Part shown: one piece after another, positions 48,730 through 57,369 of the stretch
How positions within the stretch are numbered: position 1 is the first letter of the stretch
Layout: every line of letters starts with the position of its first letter
Origin: Leptospira ellinghausenii
Lineage (GTDB): Bacteria > Spirochaetota > Leptospiria > Leptospirales > Leptospiraceae
Direction of reading: 5' to 3'
Assembly: GCF_003114815.1 (NCBI RefSeq)
Contig: NZ_BFAZ01000008.1
Location: forward strand, 124,001-188,000
DNA: 64,000 nucleotides
Made by a program: the position numbers and the translations under genes
The notes under the pieces: model-generated
Seen by the model: the letters and a program-made list of their open reading frames with translations, nothing else
Database searches by the model: none
Told to the model about the DNA's origin: nothing

Positions 48730-49649
48730 TGGAATCCAAAACACAAAATGTATACTCAAATTCCCAAAGGTTGAATCGATTTCGTATTTTTAGTTTTGTA
48801 TTGTTGTGTTCTTTCCCAGTGGTTATCTTCAGTTACCCAGTTCCTAAACTGGAAAGAAGGGTAATGGACCATGCTGGCATTTTATCACAAGCCACTGTCG
48901 ACCAATTGGAATCAAATTTAAAACAATTTGAAGCAGAGACAAGTAACCAAATCGCAGTATACACAACTCCGAGCCTTCACGATGAAACCATCGAAGAAGT
49001 TGCCAATGAAATTTTCGACGAATGGAAATTAGGCCAACAATCGAAAAACAATGGAGTTCTCCTGATAATTGCACCTAACGAACGCAAAATGAGAATTGCA
49101 GTTGGCCGAGGACTTGAAGGTGCGCTCACAGACTTACAGGCAAAACAAATCATCCGAAATGAACTTCGTCCTAGTTTTAAATCAGGTGATATGGATGGTG
49201 GAGTTACCGCTGGAGTAAACGCAATTATGGCCGCCATACGCGGGGAGTATGCACCTAGTGAGGATGATGTTCAAACTTCAGGAAGGCAATCCACTGCTGA
49301 TGTGATTCCATCAGGTATAGTCGGAGGAATTTTTACTTTCATTTCCATTTTCATCCCATCCTTTGGTGGAGTGATCTTCACCATCATCGGATTATTCGTG
49401 ATGTTACCCTTTTTCCTATTATTCCTTGGAAGTACATTCGGACTCATAGCAGCCATTGTTTTATTTATCCTAGTGATGTTCATCAGGCGCAAACTTGGAT
49501 TCAACCAAGGTGGAGGCGGATCCGACGGGGGTGGTTATTACGGAGGTTGGTCTTCTGGTGGGGATTCCTGGTCTTCGAGTGATTCGAGTGATAGTTGGTC
49601 TGGTGGAGGTGGAGATTCCGCAGGTGGTGGTTCTTCCGGAGACTGGTAA
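48729..49649 (+). CDS. TPM domain membrane protein with Gly/Ser-rich C-terminus (YgcG-like)
   Basis: The 306-residue protein has a signal or anchor helix, a TPM domain (about residues 40-165; RVMDHAGILSQATVDQLES, then NGVLLIIAPNERKMRIAVGR) and two further membrane helices near residues 200-255. A low-complexity tail of Gly, Ser and Trp (DSWSSSDSSDSWSGGGGD) closes it. This is the YgcG/TPM arrangement with the typical GGG-rich end. ATG at 48729 overlaps the previous stop (TGATG). An alternate GTG at 48726 is possible. The two adjacent TPM proteins probably form one complex. Confidence 0.82.
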   Translation: MESKTQNVYSNSQRLNRFRIFSFVLLCSFPVVIFSYPVPKLERRVMDHAGILSQATVDQLESNLKQFEAETSNQIAVYTTPSLHDETIEEVANEIFDEWKLGQQSKNNGVLLIIAPNERKMRIAVGRGLEGALTDLQAKQIIRNELRPSFKSGDMDGGVTAGVNAIMAAIRGEYAPSEDDVQTSGRQSTADVIPSGIVGGIFTFISIFIPSFGGVIFTIIGLFVMLPFFLLFLGSTFGLIAAIVLFILVMFIRRKLGFNQGGGGSDGGGYYGGWSSGGDSWSSSDSSDSWSGGGGDSAGGGSSGDW

Positions 49650-49654
49650 TTTAA

Positions 49655-51739
49655 TTAGGTGATTTCAATCAAAATCAGAGTGGAATCATCTTTCCAACTC
49701 GATTTATTCATTTTCTGATACAACATAGTCTGAATGGACGAGATGACTTCCTGGAAAGGTAAGTCACTCGTACTTTGGATTACGGACAATAAATCATCCC
49801 ATGCTTCCATACCATCTGCTTCGTTTAATTCTTCAAACAAGCCGTCGGTAAACAAAAAAATTCGATCTCCCGATTCCACCTTTGTTTCAAAAATTCCGTA
49901 TCTGTAGTGTTCTAAAATACCAATGATTGGACCTGTATTTTCCAGAATAATGGGATCTGCATTTTTTCTAAGGATGATTTGGTTTTGTACACCACCTCCC
50001 GCATAACGGAGGATACTCTGGTGAAAATCAAAATCCATAACAAGAGCAGGAAAATAAATTTGTAAATCTGCATTTTTATCATAAAAATGTTGGTTCATAT
50101 AAAACAAAAGATCGTTTGGACGCATCGCAACAGCGGAAACCCTTTCAAACTCAGATTGGATCATCATAGAATACAATGCAGCTTGTAATCCATGTCCCGT
50201 TGCATCTCCCAAAAAGAATCGATAATAAAAATCTTGAATTCTTTTGACAAAGAAAATATCTCCACCTACATCAGCCGTTGGTTTGTACAAAATGTCCACC
50301 TTGATGTATGGATCCATATCAGGAACTTTTGTAACACTTTGGATGATGGACTTTGCAAGTTTCATATCCTTTGTGATTTGGTCCAACTTGCTTTGTAATT
50401 CGATGGTTTTGTCTTTGACTCTTGTTTCTAAACGTTCATTTAAAATCGTGATTTGATTTTGTACTTTTTGAAGTGTTTGGTTTTTTTCAGATAATTCAAT
50501 AGCAAGGTTTTCTGCATCTACAAATCCCTTTGAAAAATTTCGCGCAATATAAATCGATTGTACGAAAAACATCATAAAAATCCCGAAGTGGATTGTGAGA
50601 GGGGAATTAATGATGAGATTGTTTACTAGTATATCGTTTACAAAACTAGCCACAAAAACCAAAAAGCTAAATAGAAATATAACGGACCCTGGTAAAGAAT
50701 CTCGTATTGCCCTTGTTAGAACTAAAACAGTATACAATGCTCCAAATAAAGTAAATATCTGAAATGGTACCATTAAATACGTGTAAAACGAAGAACGTGT
50801 AACAAGCACGATGAAACAAAAAGCAAACCCTACATATTTCAAAAGTTCATATACCCTTCTTGAAAAATATGGTTTAAATAATAAATAAACATACTTTGCA
50901 AATATGGGTGTGATAAAGAAAAAGCTTAAGTAACTTAGTTTTAAGTGAATTTCCCAAGGAAGGTTTGGATATACTTGGACTAGGTATTTGTTTCCAGTGA
51001 TGAAAACACGTAAGGCAACAAGGATACAAGTGAGAGCAAACCAATAGGTAAATGGATCTTTTTTGCGATTCCAATATAGGAAAATATGATACAAGCCCAT
51101 AAATAGGATGCTTCCGACGAGTAACATATCTCTAAGGATTTCAAATTCGTATTGTTTGTGTATGTCTGAAGTTCTACCCAATGTGATGACTTGGGCTGGA
51201 CCACCTTTTCTATGATGGTAATTCGAAATTTGGATTAAAAAGGAAGTTTGGTTATCTTTCGGTATAAAGTCAATGATTTGGGGTCTGTATTCGGGTATGC
51301 CCGTTTGGTAAGATGTAGAAACAAATCCATTAGATGATAGTCGTTCACCATCAACAAACAATGTATAAGCGGATTCCATTTCAGGAACCTTAATGGACAA
51401 TGGAATTCCTTTTAGGCCATGAACCATTTCCAATTGAAATGTAGCATACCCATCTCCTGCTAAAAATCCTCTGTCGAGAAATGACTTTGTCCAAACTCCA
51501 GGCACTATAAAATAATGGGGTTCTCGGATGGACTTAAGTTCTGTCAGTTCCGAAGGAGAAAATAAAAGCCCTGGGTAATATTCCCACTCCCCAGTGAGTT
51601 GAATTGTTTTGTGAGATTGTGATAAATAGGAATCGGCCGTTAGATGGCCTTTCAAAGCGGTAGGAGGTACTTCTGTCATAGAACATGACAAAAGTACCAA
51701 ACTCCAAAGGAATCCCATCCAACGGAGATGAAGTTTCAC
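49655..51739 (-). CDS. 7TMR-DISM sensor with SpoIIE-type phosphatase output (lipoprotein)
   Basis: The 694-residue protein starts with a basic head and lipobox (LVLLSCSM, lipid Cys near residue 19), a periplasmic 7TMR-DISMED2-like sensory domain (about 40-210), seven membrane helices (about 220-410), a coiled coil (KNQTLQKVQNQITILNERLE) and a PP2C/SpoIIE phosphatase with GGDIFFVKRI, LGDATGHGLQAAL near residue 513 and LFTDGLFEELN. This layout is common in Leptospira. GTG at 51737-51739 is chosen: it gives the best lipoprotein signal (MKLHLRW plus hydrophobic run), with GGGA six bases upstream. An ATG eight codons in would lose the basic head. The gene begins 17 bp after the citrate-synthase-like gene. 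Confidence 0.85.
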   Translation of the reverse strand: MKLHLRWMGFLWSLVLLSCSMTEVPPTALKGHLTADSYLSQSHKTIQLTGEWEYYPGLLFSPSELTELKSIREPHYFIVPGVWTKSFLDRGFLAGDGYATFQLEMVHGLKGIPLSIKVPEMESAYTLFVDGERLSSNGFVSTSYQTGIPEYRPQIIDFIPKDNQTSFLIQISNYHHRKGGPAQVITLGRTSDIHKQYEFEILRDMLLVGSILFMGLYHIFLYWNRKKDPFTYWFALTCILVALRVFITGNKYLVQVYPNLPWEIHLKLSYLSFFFITPIFAKYVYLLFKPYFSRRVYELLKYVGFAFCFIVLVTRSSFYTYLMVPFQIFTLFGALYTVLVLTRAIRDSLPGSVIFLFSFLVFVASFVNDILVNNLIINSPLTIHFGIFMMFFVQSIYIARNFSKGFVDAENLAIELSEKNQTLQKVQNQITILNERLETRVKDKTIELQSKLDQITKDMKLAKSIIQSVTKVPDMDPYIKVDILYKPTADVGGDIFFVKRIQDFYYRFFLGDATGHGLQAALYSMMIQSEFERVSAVAMRPNDLLFYMNQHFYDKNADLQIYFPALVMDFDFHQSILRYAGGGVQNQIILRKNADPIILENTGPIIGILEHYRYGIFETKVESGDRIFLFTDGLFEELNEADGMEAWDDLLSVIQSTSDLPFQEVISSIQTMLYQKMNKSSWKDDSTLILIEIT

Positions 51740-51755
51740 TTGGTCCCGATTTCCT

Positions 51756-53036
51756 TTAGAGACGATTGGCGATTGGGATGTACTTTCTTTGGTTTTCGCC
51801 CACATATATTTGTTTTGGACGAACTTTTGAGAAATCTCCTTTCATCCTTTGTTCTCTCCAGTGCGCAAGCCAACCGGGAAGCCGTCCTATCACTTGCATG
51901 ACAGAAAACATATTTTTCGGAATTCCCAATGTATGGAACACCAATCCAGAATAGTATTCTAAATTTGGGTACAAAAGATTTTCCATAAAGTAAGAATCGT
52001 TCCAGACAACTTCATCAATTTGTAAAGCAATGTCTTCTACGGCACTGAGTTTGCGGTTTTTGTAAAATTCTTTGATGATCTCTCTTGCCACCTGTGCTCT
52101 TGGACTTACCACATCATATGCCTTTTGTCCAAATCCATTCGTACGGATGGTGAGTCCTCCACGTTTGAATCTTTCAAAATAATCTTTCACAGGAGTTTTG
52201 GTTTTGATGATGTCTTCGATGAGTCCAATCGCAGCAGTAGGCCTTCCTCCTTCCCTTGCTCCCCATTGTGCCATAATCCCTGCAGAGATAGATGCAAAGA
52301 GATTCGCTTGTGTGGAACCTACTACTTGTACGGCGGTATTGGATACATTTTGTTCATGGTCTGCATGTAGAATCCACATTTGGTTTAGGATGCGATCAAA
52401 TTCTTCAGGGACATTATAATTGTCTGCTGGGAGTTTGTGCATCATATACAAAAAGTTTGTGCAATATGGATTTTTATCGAGTGGATATACAAATGGATGT
52501 CCCACTGCGTGTTTGTAAGTAAAAGCAGCAATGGTACGAATTTTAGCAAGTAAACGTGCAATCAAATCCACACCCATATCTAATTTTTCTTCGTATTCTT
52601 CTAAGTAATAACTAGATAAAGAAGTTACCATCACAGATAGAACAGCAAGTGGGTTAGCCACACCAGGAAATCCATCAAATAGATTTAACATATCTTCATG
52701 GATCATAGAGTGTTTGGAGAGGCGACTTGAAAAGTCATTTAACTCTTGTTTTGTGGGAAGGTTTCCATAAATTAATAAAAATGAAGTTTCAACAAAAGTA
52801 GATTGGTATGCTAATTCTTTTAAGTCATAACCACGGTAAGTGAGTTCCCCTTTTTCGGGATCCCTTCTAGAAACCTTTGATAAACCAAGGGCAGTATTAA
52901 AAAGACCAGGGTCTACAGTGACAAGCCCTGTTTTTCGGTAAAAGTCAGTAAGGTCGATACCTTCTTTTCCATCAGTTCCAGTGATCACTGGAAGTTTATA
53001 TGTTTTGCCTTTGATGTGGATTTCCACTTCACTCAT
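51756..53036 (-). CDS. Citrate synthase-like protein with all three catalytic residues replaced
   Basis: Overall this 426-residue protein is a citrate synthase homologue: LILHADHEQN-type motif WILHADHEQN at 221-230, the YPNxxxYSG segment and the RxPGWLAHW substrate Arg region are in place. However, the three catalytic residues of E. coli GltA are all different. His264 of WGPxHGG is Glu262 (WGAREGG), His305 of FGHRVY is Gln304 (FGQKAY), and Asp362 of NVDFYSG is Glu360 (NLEYYSG). I infer loss or change of condensing activity. It could be a regulatory pseudoenzyme or act on another acyl-CoA/oxoacid pair. It lies between a STAS gene (53 bp upstream) and a SpoIIE sensor gene (17 bp downstream). 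GGAGGGAG precedes the ATG. Confidence 0.85.
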   Translation of the reverse strand: MSEVEIHIKGKTYKLPVITGTDGKEGIDLTDFYRKTGLVTVDPGLFNTALGLSKVSRRDPEKGELTYRGYDLKELAYQSTFVETSFLLIYGNLPTKQELNDFSSRLSKHSMIHEDMLNLFDGFPGVANPLAVLSVMVTSLSSYYLEEYEEKLDMGVDLIARLLAKIRTIAAFTYKHAVGHPFVYPLDKNPYCTNFLYMMHKLPADNYNVPEEFDRILNQMWILHADHEQNVSNTAVQVVGSTQANLFASISAGIMAQWGAREGGRPTAAIGLIEDIIKTKTPVKDYFERFKRGGLTIRTNGFGQKAYDVVSPRAQVAREIIKEFYKNRKLSAVEDIALQIDEVVWNDSYFMENLLYPNLEYYSGLVFHTLGIPKNMFSVMQVIGRLPGWLAHWREQRMKGDFSKVRPKQIYVGENQRKYIPIANRL

Positions 53037-53092
53037 GAAAAGACCTCTCTCCCTCCTATCTTACCAAACGTAAGTTAGGAATCTAGAAGAAT

Positions 53093-53440
53093 TTACACTT
53101 GGGCGAGTGCAGAATTGAGAGAATCGTGGATGAGAACAAAATCCGTTAAACCCACAATGTCCATCACCTTTCGAAAATGGGTGTTGAGACCTGCGAATTC
53201 AATTTTACCTTGGTTCTCAGAAGATTTTGTGATGAGACTGATGAGAGTGGCGATGCCAGCTGAGTTGATGTACGAGGTTTCGGAAAAATTGAGGATCACT
53301 CGTGTGCGTTTGTCTTGTGGAATCGATTCGTAAGATTGCACAATTTCTTCTTCCGCTTCGGATGTGATTTCGCCAGAAATGTGGATCACAGGGAGGTTAC
53401 CACCATTCTCAAAACCCAATCGAATCTTAAACTCTTCCAT
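53093..53440 (-). CDS. STAS domain anti-sigma factor antagonist-like protein
   Basis: The 115-residue STAS domain has the expected alternation: VIHISGEITSEAEEEIV, then RVILNFSETSYINSAGIATL with a Ser in NSAGIA at the switch site, and a C-terminal FRKVMDIVGLTDFVLIHDS. These proteins bind anti-sigma factors when dephosphorylated. ATG at 53438-53440 is chosen because GGAGG (53447-53451 on the + strand as CCTCC) is six bases upstream; the ATG three bases earlier is too close. It is the first gene of a run with the citrate-synthase-like gene and the DISM-SpoIIE phosphatase. Confidence 0.86.
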   Translation of the reverse strand: MEEFKIRLGFENGGNLPVIHISGEITSEAEEEIVQSYESIPQDKRTRVILNFSETSYINSAGIATLISLITKSSENQGKIEFAGLNTHFRKVMDIVGLTDFVLIHDSLNSALAQV

Positions 53441-53485
53441 CATTAGCCTCCAGGGAATTCCACTAAGAACGCGGGTCAACAAAAA

Positions 53486-53707
53486 TTAGGATTTCGATTT
53501 TCTTTCTTCTTTTGTCAATCGACCGAAGGGTTGTTTGCATTTACGGCAAACAAAGTAAACATCCGTTGGTGTAGCAGATATCCCGACAAGCCCCATGGCA
53601 ATCAGTCCCCAAGTTGAATATTTCACAACCTTACGTGCGTTTTCATCTTCGCGAGTGGTTCCACAATCACAAGTGGGTCGGTCAGCTTTTTTAACGATTT
53701 GGTTCAT
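53486..53707 (-). CDS. Small membrane protein with paired cysteine motifs
   Basis: A 73-residue protein with an N-terminal CDCG motif, a central hydrophobic segment (WGLIAMGLVGISATPTDVYF) and a C-terminal CRKC motif before a basic tail. The four cysteines flank the helix and could bind metal together, as in small zinc-ribbon membrane proteins. No family is recognised. A strong hairpin lies 11 bp upstream, between it and the cytochrome c gene, so expression may depend on readthrough or processing. Confidence 0.68.
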   Translation of the reverse strand: MNQIVKKADRPTCDCGTTREDENARKVVKYSTWGLIAMGLVGISATPTDVYFVCRKCKQPFGRLTKEERKSKS

Positions 53708-53717
53708 ATAGGAAGGA

Positions 53718-53748
53718 TTTCGGTTCCGCCAAAAAAACGGAACCGAAA
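53718..53748. terminator. Strong hairpin between the cytochrome c gene and the small membrane protein gene
   Basis: TTTCGGTTCCG (53718-53728) pairs exactly with CGGAACCGAAA (53738-53748), an 11-bp stem with a 9-base loop. It lies 10 bp after the cytochrome stop and 11 bp before the next ATG on the minus strand. No T-tract follows on that strand, so it may be a weak terminator, an mRNA-stabilising hairpin or a processing site. Confidence 0.55.
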
Positions 53749-53757
53749 TAAGGCAAT

Positions 53758-54162
53758 TTAATTTTTAGAAAGGTGTTCTACGTATTTTGCAAGGATTTTG
53801 ATGTTGTCATCACCCAAATGGCCGTAAGCTACCATTGGAGATCCTTTGATTCCTTCTTTCAAAGTTTTAGTGATTCCTGCGATTGTGTTTCCATTTTTCC
53901 ACTCAGCAGCAGGAGCTTTGTAGTTACGTGGTTTTGGATTGAGTGCAGCAGCAGCAGCTCCGTCACCAGCCCCTTTTTCACCGTGGCAAGAAGAACAGTT
54001 TTGGAGGTATAATTCTTCTCCTTTCACTAAATCAGGATCAGCACTGGCACTGGTTTCTTGCACTGCAGGTGCTTCTTCTTTTGGTTTGGAGTCGCCACAA
54101 GCCACCATCACAAATGCGAAGGAGACAGCGAGTAGAGAGACTAATACTTTTTTTGAGTTCAT
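53758..54162 (-). CDS. Cytochrome c family lipoprotein
   Basis: The 134-residue protein has a lipoprotein signal (LAVSFAFVMVACGDS, lipid Cys near residue 22), an Ala/Glu/Pro linker and a single class I cytochrome c domain with heme site CSSCHG near residue 56 and distal Met in KGSPMVAYGHL. It should be anchored on the periplasmic side of a membrane and carry electrons, possibly to the caa3-type oxidase encoded about 8 kb away. Size is normal. It is followed by the strong hairpin and a small membrane gene. Confidence 0.9.
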   Translation of the reverse strand: MNSKKVLVSLLAVSFAFVMVACGDSKPKEEAPAVQETSASADPDLVKGEELYLQNCSSCHGEKGAGDGAAAAALNPKPRNYKAPAAEWKNGNTIAGITKTLKEGIKGSPMVAYGHLGDDNIKILAKYVEHLSKN

Positions 54163-54225
54163 TTCTTACTCCGAGATAAGGATGGCTCCAGTCTCTTACC
54201 CTTCTCATCTTTTGAAAAGAAGAAA

Positions 54226-55140
54226 TCAGTTTTTTTCTAAAAGATTTGAGAGTGCCTCCTGTAAATTTTGAAACTGAAACTCATATCCCGATTGTAACAA
54301 TCGTTCAGGCACTACATACTGCCCTTTTGTCACGACGACACTACCTTCTCCAAATAACGCTTGTATAGCGAAACTAGGTACCTTAAAAAGATTTGGGCGT
54401 TTTAAAGTTTTTGCCAATTGTTTGGAAAACTCTGCATTACTTGTCGGATGAGGAGAGACTAAATTATAAGCTCCATTTGTTTGTTCATTTGTCATCAGGT
54501 GAATGCTTGCATTGATAAAATCGGAAATATGAATCCAACTCATTCCTTGGTTTCCAGAAGCAATCGCACCTCCCACTCCTAATAAAAATGGTGGGAGCAT
54601 CTTTTCTAAGGCACCACCTTTTGGAGAAAGTACAATCCCTGTTCGGAGTAATACCGTTCGGATTCCATTCACTTTCAGAGGGTTTGTTTGGTTTTCCCAT
54701 TCGACACAGAGTTTTGCTAAAAAATCATCTCCTGGAGGTGAACTTTCTGTGTAAGCAGGGTGTCCTGTCTCTGACATTCCATAATAACCAACTGCACTTG
54801 CATTCAAAAAAACTTTGGGTGGTTGTTTTAGATCTAGGATACGAGCAACAAGTCCTCGAGTGAATTCAATTCTCGATGTACTGATTAATTGTTTTCTTTC
54901 TTCTGTCCACCTAACGCCCGCAATCGGTTCTCCAACTAAATTGATGATGGCGTCAAGTCCCTCCAAATCGGAGGATTGGGGAAGAAGGCAGGTTATAAAT
55001 TCTATGCCAGAGAATGAGGAAAGAGATTTGGGAATGGATTTTTGACGAGAAAAGACACGAAATTGATGGCCATTTTGGATTGCGGTGGTAATCAAAGACG
55101 TTCCAATCAGTCCCGTTCCACCTAAAATTCCTATTTTCAT
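54226..55140 (-). CDS. TIGR01777 family NAD-dependent epimerase-like protein
   Basis: The 304-residue protein is an extended SDR: MKIGILGGTGLIGTSL gives the GxxGxxG cofactor motif at the N-terminus, then INLVGEPIAGVRW, the YYGMSE segment and the family-typical C-terminal region with FSKQLAKTLKRPNLFKVPSF. The group (YfcH/SDR39U1) has uncertain substrates and sometimes accompanies cell-division genes. ATG at 55138-55140 is used since the cofactor motif begins there; the upstream-extended frame adds 37 residues of no similarity. It is divergent from the seven-gene operon. Confidence 0.88.
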   Translation of the reverse strand: MKIGILGGTGLIGTSLITTAIQNGHQFRVFSRQKSIPKSLSSFSGIEFITCLLPQSSDLEGLDAIINLVGEPIAGVRWTEERKQLISTSRIEFTRGLVARILDLKQPPKVFLNASAVGYYGMSETGHPAYTESSPPGDDFLAKLCVEWENQTNPLKVNGIRTVLLRTGIVLSPKGGALEKMLPPFLLGVGGAIASGNQGMSWIHISDFINASIHLMTNEQTNGAYNLVSPHPTSNAEFSKQLAKTLKRPNLFKVPSFAIQALFGEGSVVVTKGQYVVPERLLQSGYEFQFQNLQEALSNLLEKN

Positions 55141-55213
55141 AAAGACTCCAAGAGTTGGTGTAAATAAAAAAAGAAGTAGCCCTTTTTCGCATTCAGTATC
55201 ATTTTTTCTTTCT

Positions 55214-55795
55214 ATGAGACCTGTAATCGTAATCCCAATATTCTCTGCCATTGTACTTGTATTGTTTGGAAATTACTTTCTAATTTCAGGAACAAACAAA
55301 AAGATAGAAGGCTACAAAGAAAATCCACCATTTCGCATTGAGGATGCCACTGCTTCCAATGGTCTTTCGCTTTTATTAGACAAAAATCCTTCCACAGTTT
55401 GGAGAAAGATTCGAAACTCTCCCCTCGATTTTGATTTTTTCTTGGAAATGAAACTTTCCCATGTTTGGGATGGAGAAGTGTTCCAACCTAGAACATTCCA
55501 ATCCTTAGATGTAGAAGCATGCCCTGGAGAGACCATTCCCCCTTTCACATTACGTTTTTTACTAAGAGAGAGCATCAATGTGGATAAAGAATTACGAATG
55601 CCAAAAGATAAAATCGTATTTGTATATCCTTTCCAAGAAAAAGGGAAAAAGCAAATTTCCATACCTTTGGACAAACTTCCGAAGTTCCAAATGGAAAGAG
55701 ACTACCCCAATCAAATTTTCATCCTAACTCCAGAATTCAAAATTGAGTCACAAAATGGGTGTTTGGCAGAAGTAACTCTAAAGGAAAAACTATGA
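55214..55795 (+). CDS. Membrane-anchored protein, possible discoidin/NADase-type glycan-binding fold; first gene of MoxR/vWA operon
   Basis: The 193-residue protein has one N-terminal helix (residues 4-22, VIVIPIFSAIVLVLFGNYFL) followed by a beta-rich domain (FRIEDATASNGLSLLLD, then KNPSTVWRKIRNSPLDFDFF). The DATASN...LLDKNPSTVW pattern resembles the discoidin-like or NADase-type glycan-binding domains seen in Leptospira proteins, where a DG-x-TxW motif starts the fold. This is a weak similarity judged by eye. It should present its domain outside the inner membrane. The MoxR ATG overlaps its stop (ATGA at 55792-55795). Confidence 0.55.
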   Translation: MRPVIVIPIFSAIVLVLFGNYFLISGTNKKIEGYKENPPFRIEDATASNGLSLLLDKNPSTVWRKIRNSPLDFDFFLEMKLSHVWDGEVFQPRTFQSLDVEACPGETIPPFTLRFLLRESINVDKELRMPKDKIVFVYPFQEKGKKQISIPLDKLPKFQMERDYPNQIFILTPEFKIESQNGCLAEVTLKEKL

Positions 55796-57369
55796 CTTCT
55801 TCTCCAAATAAACTTTCAGCATCCCCAACAATCCCACAAAACAAGGGTAAGGAGAAAAAATTCGATATCTCCGACATTCTTGAAGATGGTCCAATCCCTT
55901 TGGGAAAGGGGGATACACAAAATCTTGATTTGGATGAAAAATTACGAAAAGCATATTTTTGGATCACCAATTTTGCCATCATCAATCCGTTTTATGACAT
56001 TGAATACAATGACACACCACCATTAAGGTTTTCAATTGGTGATTCTAAATCCACAATCACACTCCCAACTGCACAAAGTTATTCGAGCTTTGTTTTACTT
56101 CCTCTACTCTCACTGATAGTAAAAGGAAAATGTTTGTTAGTTGGTGGTCCAGGCAGAGGGAAAACTGCATCAGCAATCCTTATGGGTGTTCTTGCTGGTT
56201 ATTCGATCAAAGAAATCAAACGAGCCATACAACATGGCCAACCACAGATGACAATTACAGATTTATTAGGGAACCCTCTACCAAGTGATATGATGCAAGC
56301 CAAATCAATGGAGGAAATCAAAATTGCATGGCGAAAATGGCTTGGGATGCAAGTAAAAATCATCGATGAATACAATCGTATTCCAACAAGGACCCAATCT
56401 GCCTTACTCACCATCATGGGGGATAACTACGCTGAAATTTATGACCAAATTTATGAATGTCCAGATGCAGCTTGGTATTTAACTGCAAATGATGATGCGG
56501 GTGGAGGTACTTACCAAGTCATTGAAGCTCTAAAAGATAGGATTGATGTAGTCGTAAAAGCTCCACACTTTAATACACGTTTCATCAAAGAACTCATCCA
56601 AAGGGTCGAAGAAGGTTATAAACCAGAATCCCTCGTACCCAAAGAAATCATTTTTTCGGAAGAGGAAATGAAAAACATAGGGGAACAAATCAAACAGGTA
56701 AACTTTCCACCAGGTCTTCGCCGTCGTATGGAATTTTTTGCCTCTCAATTTGAATTTATGGAATATGCAGGTGAACAATTGGAATACAAAACCAAGGACA
56801 CTGCAAAACTAAGTGCCTCAGATTTTGGCCGTTTGTTTTCTTTAGAAACCGGAAAAGATAAAATCAAAGACATCGGATCCCAAACAAAAAACGGACTGAG
56901 TGTACGAGCCATCTTTACTTGTATCAATTATGCAAAGGCACTCGCTTATTTTAGGGGACTCCGTGAAGTAACACTCGATGACCTAAGCCATGTATTACCA
57001 TTTGTTTTGCATGATAAATTAGTTCAAAATATAGACTCACCTTTTTTTGAAGAAGCAGATAACCAAATTTACCGCAGTGATCGTGTGAGTTGGATTCGAA
57101 AATTATTTACTTTATCACTCAGCGAATACGAACGACTTGGTTTAGATAAAAACGATAAAATTGCCAAACTTTCGGAAACATTCGAAATGGGATTGGAAGG
57201 TTTGTCGATAAAGGAAACCAAACAAAGACTTGTAGAAATTGAAAAAGAAATCGAATCAATATCCAAACAGCGAAAGTTATACGGACATATGTTTGATGAT
57301 ATATTAAACCTAAAGTATTTACACCAAAGGTATACGAACTATTTAAAGTGGGCGGAATCTAATGTATGA
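55792..57369 (+). CDS. MoxR-type AAA+ ATPase
   Basis: The 525-residue protein has an AAA+ domain with Walker A GGPGRGKTAS near residue 116, Walker B VKIIDEYNRIP near 190, sensor-1 TANDD and the arginine-finger region LKDRIDVVV. These are the MoxR features. MoxR ATPases partner with vWA proteins to insert metals or remodel complexes. The N-terminal 60 residues are Ser/Pro/Lys-rich and the C-terminal 120 residues are a long helical extension ending in a coiled coil (IEKEIESISKQRKLYGHMF). ATG at 55792 overlaps the previous stop; the downstream gene overlaps its stop by ATGA. Confidence 0.9.
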   Translation: MTSSPNKLSASPTIPQNKGKEKKFDISDILEDGPIPLGKGDTQNLDLDEKLRKAYFWITNFAIINPFYDIEYNDTPPLRFSIGDSKSTITLPTAQSYSSFVLLPLLSLIVKGKCLLVGGPGRGKTASAILMGVLAGYSIKEIKRAIQHGQPQMTITDLLGNPLPSDMMQAKSMEEIKIAWRKWLGMQVKIIDEYNRIPTRTQSALLTIMGDNYAEIYDQIYECPDAAWYLTANDDAGGGTYQVIEALKDRIDVVVKAPHFNTRFIKELIQRVEEGYKPESLVPKEIIFSEEEMKNIGEQIKQVNFPPGLRRRMEFFASQFEFMEYAGEQLEYKTKDTAKLSASDFGRLFSLETGKDKIKDIGSQTKNGLSVRAIFTCINYAKALAYFRGLREVTLDDLSHVLPFVLHDKLVQNIDSPFFEEADNQIYRSDRVSWIRKLFTLSLSEYERLGLDKNDKIAKLSETFEMGLEGLSIKETKQRLVEIEKEIESISKQRKLYGHMFDDILNLKYLHQRYTNYLKWAESNV

